Positions 61,177 to 64,000 of a DNA stretch of 64,000 bases are shown here, one piece after another. The stretch comes from Kiritimatiellaeota bacterium B1221. Lineage in GTDB: Bacteria > Verrucomicrobiota > Kiritimatiellia > SS1-B-03-39 > UBA6053. A program made the position numbers and the translations under genes. Below the pieces are notes generated by a model. That model was not told the origin of the DNA. It worked only from the letters and a program-made list of their open reading frames with translations, and did no database searches. The stretch spans positions 62,001 through 126,000 of the forward strand of contig JARHXX010000002.1 in NCBI GenBank assembly GCA_029269125.1, given 5' to 3'. Positions within the stretch are counted from its first letter, which is position 1. Every line of letters starts with the position of its first letter.

Positions 61177-62112
61177 ATGTACCTCAGATTACGCAAAAGC
61201 TTGGTAGTGGCATGGCTACTTATTTCTATTTCCTATACCCTGGATCTGTCAGCCACGGAAAAGAAATTCGAAATTCCTTATTTTCCTGAAGTGATGTTTA
61301 AGGAAACGCCGTTGACTGTGCACGTGAATGTGCCGGGAATCGAGAATGTGAATGTGGTGATAAACGATGAGGTTGCGGAGTCCATTATCGGAGCGGGACA
61401 TGCGCTGAGAGAATATACCCTCGTCCCTGAAACCGGCATCAGGCTTTCTTTTCAATTGGAGAATTCCCTGCAGGAATGGTCGTTCAAAGTGCTTGAACCG
61501 GGCTTCGCAGGTGAATTGCGTGAACAGGACGGCTTTCTCTACCGGGCGGAGGTACCTGTCATCCTGATGCCCGGTCATCGACTCCCCCCCCCGCTGGACC
61601 GCCGGTGGGAAACCGTTGAGTTTATGGAGCACATGATTCAAAATGAAAAGGCTGAACCTGGTTCTGTGCTTATGGTGGCTCCGGATGGAGAGAGCTTACC
61701 CCGTTATATTCAAAGTTTGTTTCCCCGTTCCAAAATTCAAATGCATCCGCCGGATCCGGAGGCGTGGTTTCGGGTGCACGGTTATTTAACTTCACCGGTA
61801 AATGTTCCTGCCGATTTTTTGGTGGTGGAAACGGATTTTTTTGATTTTGAACGGGGCATGTCTCCGCAGACATGGTTTATGAAATGGCAGTTCCTGCTAC
61901 AACATCTTGAGCGGCGTTGTGGGTTCAAAGATGGGTTGCTTTTCAGTCCGGCTTACAGTTCGGAAACGATGAAATGGAAACCGGTTTTGGATGAAAAACT
62001 GAAAGGACTCGCCTCCGCACATGGTCTCCGGTTTATTGACCGTTCCCGTGAAGAATCCATCTGGCAGGCCCGCCTCGTCCATCAACTCGGAAATGTTTAC
62101 CAGCTCCCATGA
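61177..62112 (+). CDS. Secreted protein of unknown function
   Basis: A 311-residue exported protein (signal peptide MYLRLRKSLVVAWLLISISYTLDLSA). The first half is beta-rich (LTVHVNVPGIENVNVVINDE, LRLSFQLEN-like strands); the second half has alternating strands and helices (GSVLMVAPDGESLPRYI, ADFLVVETDFFDFERG, KGLASAHGLRFIDRS) that could be an SGNH-hydrolase-like or response-like fold, without an evident Ser/Asp/His catalytic motif. Divergent from the prepilin gene with only 53 bases between. Its TGA overlaps the next ATG (ATGA). Confidence 0.7.
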   Translation: MYLRLRKSLVVAWLLISISYTLDLSATEKKFEIPYFPEVMFKETPLTVHVNVPGIENVNVVINDEVAESIIGAGHALREYTLVPETGIRLSFQLENSLQEWSFKVLEPGFAGELREQDGFLYRAEVPVILMPGHRLPPPLDRRWETVEFMEHMIQNEKAEPGSVLMVAPDGESLPRYIQSLFPRSKIQMHPPDPEAWFRVHGYLTSPVNVPADFLVVETDFFDFERGMSPQTWFMKWQFLLQHLERRCGFKDGLLFSPAYSSETMKWKPVLDEKLKGLASAHGLRFIDRSREESIWQARLVHQLGNVYQLP

Positions 62113-64000
62113 AAATGCTCTACTTTTTTTTGCTGATGCTCGCAACCATGCTTCCGGCTGAAGACTGGCTGTTTCATCTGCCCCCCACAAATTATTATAC
62201 GCAGGAAGTCCATGCGGATTGGCGGGGGAAGGAGGCTATCGATCTCTCCGTCCAGCTCGTGGGTGAAAAGGGCACCACTCCTTTATTGCTTTCGCTGTAT
62301 ATACAAACCGAAGAAGGGTATTGGTTGGAGTCCAGAGAGGATCTGGTGTTGACTGGTGAACCCCAGCGCTTTGAACTTTCGTTGCTGGAGGGCAGTCTGG
62401 ATTGGCGCATGAGTAATGGGGACCGCCTCTATGGCAAGGACCTGCTGCGTCGGGTGAAAAGTTGGGGCTTACGGCTTTATTCCGCCCATCCCCAAAGCGG
62501 AGTGATTCGGGTGGGGCCATTGGGCATGAAAGAAAGTGAAGCGCAGGTTCAGCCTGAATTCCATGCCCGAGACCTCCCGGATAATGTGTCAGTCGGAAGT
62601 GCTGTGCCCCTGAAAGTGGAACCCTATAATGGGTCAGGAGATCTTTTTGATCCGACCCAAAACCCTCAGTTTGAAGTGAAAACGTCTCAAGGAAGTCAAT
62701 TGATTCCTGCGGTGTGGGTTCAGGAATACCGGCGTCGGCGGGTGCCCGGATTAACCACAGCAAAATCGGTGGCTTGGAGAAAACCGGTATTTCGGGGGAT
62801 GTGGGTGCCTGAAGTGGAAGGCCTTGCGGAAGTGATTTTGCATCTTCCCGGGGAGCAGGGGGGCACCCAGGTTTTGGGGGAGGTTGAGGTGCGGGCGAAA
62901 GCCGATGTTGTGGAAACGGTCCCGCCCAATACAATGCCGGAAAATGAAGACTTTTGGAAACTCCGCTCTCCGGATACGGCTGTGTGGCGTTTACAACCTG
63001 GAAAAAAGCAGTGGTCCGCATCACAGGTGGCCGGATTTTGGACACCCAGGCTGGATTGGACTGCGGAATGGGGCATGTACAATGGTTTGGGAGAATTTAT
63101 TCAACCCCGGGCCGCCTTGTTCGAAAATTGGCTGGTGCAGTCTAAAGAGCAGGGGCCCATACGAATTGTCACGGAAAATGTATTAAATAACCGAAGTACA
63201 TTTAACTGGAAAGACCATCCGTGGAATGTGCGCAACGGAGGAATGCATTTGGAGCCCCGTTTTGTATGGGAAGATCCGGACTGGACGGAGTTGGTGGTGA
63301 AACGGGCGGTGTATCTCTGGCACCGTTATGGAAGCTATGAACAATGTACGGGGCTGTATATCGAAGTGACCCGGGGGTCGGCTTATCACACGGAATGGGT
63401 GAACACTCTGAGTCAACGTCTTCAAAAAGAATTGCCGGGAGTGACCATTTTCTGTGTGAGTCCGGGTCTGCCCGGGCGGCAAGTGACCGGGAAACTCGAA
63501 ACCGGGAGAGAGGGATGGCGAAAGCCGGATCAACTTCCCGGAGCTGATCAGTTTCTGCCCTCTGAATCTGATGGCAGTATGATTTTGATCGGGGCTTCAA
63601 CGCAGGGGTTTGATGCGGCGGTTCCGGTGATGCAGCATTGGAGCAACCGGGAAGTTCTGCAGTTGGATTTGGAAGCGCAGTTTAGTGACGGGGTTTTTCC
63701 TTCTATGCAGTTGCATGTGCGCACCCAAACAGATCAGGTCTTTGCCTCGAAATTGGTTCCCCTGCATAACCGGGAGCTCAATAGAATTTTCCTGGATCTG
63801 GAGGATGCGGATGCGTGGACGTGTTTTCAGGATCCGGACCGTGCCTGGACCGCTTTGGAAAGAATGAATATACGGGAAGTGGTCCTGCGGGTATATACTG
63901 ACCGGCCAGACCCTGCAGCCTCATTTAAGATCCATGAAATTTTGACCGTGACTCATCCGCTTCCTGAAAAAAAGGGCGCGGACACATTAAAAATATCCCA
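62109..64000 (+). CDS. Secreted protein of unknown function, 3' end outside window
   Basis: The frame starts inside the previous stop (ATGA) and stays open to the window edge, giving at least 630 residues. A signal peptide (MKMLYFFLLMLATMLPAEDW) is followed by beta-sandwich-like stretches (IDLSVQLVGEKGTTPLLLSL; VSVGSAVPLKVEPYNGSG) and a central TIM-barrel-looking region (WTPRLDWTAEWGMYNGLGEF; YIEVTRGSAYHTEW). It might be a carbohydrate-active or structural surface protein; no family is recognised and the missing C-terminus may hold its anchor. Coupling implies a joint role with the preceding protein. Confidence 0.75.
   Translation, partial: MKMLYFFLLMLATMLPAEDWLFHLPPTNYYTQEVHADWRGKEAIDLSVQLVGEKGTTPLLLSLYIQTEEGYWLESREDLVLTGEPQRFELSLLEGSLDWRMSNGDRLYGKDLLRRVKSWGLRLYSAHPQSGVIRVGPLGMKESEAQVQPEFHARDLPDNVSVGSAVPLKVEPYNGSGDLFDPTQNPQFEVKTSQGSQLIPAVWVQEYRRRRVPGLTTAKSVAWRKPVFRGMWVPEVEGLAEVILHLPGEQGGTQVLGEVEVRAKADVVETVPPNTMPENEDFWKLRSPDTAVWRLQPGKKQWSASQVAGFWTPRLDWTAEWGMYNGLGEFIQPRAALFENWLVQSKEQGPIRIVTENVLNNRSTFNWKDHPWNVRNGGMHLEPRFVWEDPDWTELVVKRAVYLWHRYGSYEQCTGLYIEVTRGSAYHTEWVNTLSQRLQKELPGVTIFCVSPGLPGRQVTGKLETGREGWRKPDQLPGADQFLPSESDGSMILIGASTQGFDAAVPVMQHWSNREVLQLDLEAQFSDGVFPSMQLHVRTQTDQVFASKLVPLHNRELNRIFLDLEDADAWTCFQDPDRAWTALERMNIREVVLRVYTDRPDPAASFKIHEILTVTHPLPEKKGADTLKIS

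Noticed and set aside
1..64000. Prophage, integrated plasmid or IS element
   Set aside because: No integrase, transposase, replication or phage structural gene and no tRNA attachment site was seen.

Overview
The window is a gene-dense chromosomal segment of a Gram-negative, heterotrophic, probably aquatic bacterium, most likely from the PVC superphylum and the Verrucomicrobiota/Kiritimatiellota side of it. This is inference. It rests on a type IV pilus operon with a PilM-PilN fusion and a long PilO-like protein laid out like the Akkermansia Amuc_1098-1102 locus, a PEP-CTERM exported protein, a beta-propeller/LamG exported protein with the TRV-WVQD opening common in these phyla, a parallel beta-helix protein, a GH42 beta-galactosidase and a YdjY-like secreted protein. 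I found no tRNA, rRNA, CRISPR array, transposase, integrase or phage gene.

Layout. 1-7.8 kb: end of a ferrochelatase gene, a small hairpin repeat, then a minus-strand operon (SLC12-type transporter, AGE-family epimerase, ABC exporter) preceded by a frameshifted propeller/LamG gene. 7.8-10.2 kb: a thinly coding stretch with an inverted repeat and three small uncharacterised membrane-protein genes. 10.2-14.0 kb: five tightly coupled genes encoding a MotA/TolQ/ExbB channel, an unknown protein, two membrane-anchored von Willebrand A proteins and a 26-residue membrane peptide; this is the best candidate for an undescribed system. 14.2-17.1 kb: convergent beta-helix and PEP-CTERM genes. 17.3-21.1 kb: a minus-strand operon with HMG-CoA reductase and type 2 isopentenyl diphosphate isomerase (mevalonate route), plus an unknown protein, an S4 protein and a methyltransferase-like protein.

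21.2-27.0 kb: a plus-strand run with a UgpC/MalK-type ATPase, a degenerate GGDEF protein, pdxJ, a calcineurin-like phosphoesterase, a secreted protein and a double-ACT protein. 27.1-33.3 kb: secreted proteins, ssb, a phosphopantetheinyl transferase, a phosphatase-CinA fusion and an RseP-type protease. 33.5-38.8 kb: a large hybrid histidine kinase with two receivers, PAS domains and a PocR domain, then an RhlE-type helicase. 38.9-46.2 kb: a minus-strand cell-envelope cluster (FtsX-like permease, ATPase, membrane-fusion protein, MscS-like protein, ArnT-like glycosyltransferase, YdjY-like protein). 46.2-53.5 kb: an M3 oligopeptidase coupled to a DtxR-type regulator, a class 3 lipase, a sugar phosphate isomerase-like protein and a GH42 beta-galactosidase. 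53.6-61.1 kb: type IV pilus genes pilB, pilP/gspC-like, pilO-like, pilM-pilN, pilQ and a prepilin. 61.2-64.0 kb: two coupled genes for secreted proteins of unknown function, the second cut by the window edge.

Most genes are packed in operons with 1-4 base stop/start overlaps, so translational coupling is the norm. Two neighbouring reading frames (at 7.66 and 8.74 kb) appear to break at runs of G/C, which may reflect sequencing error rather than biology.
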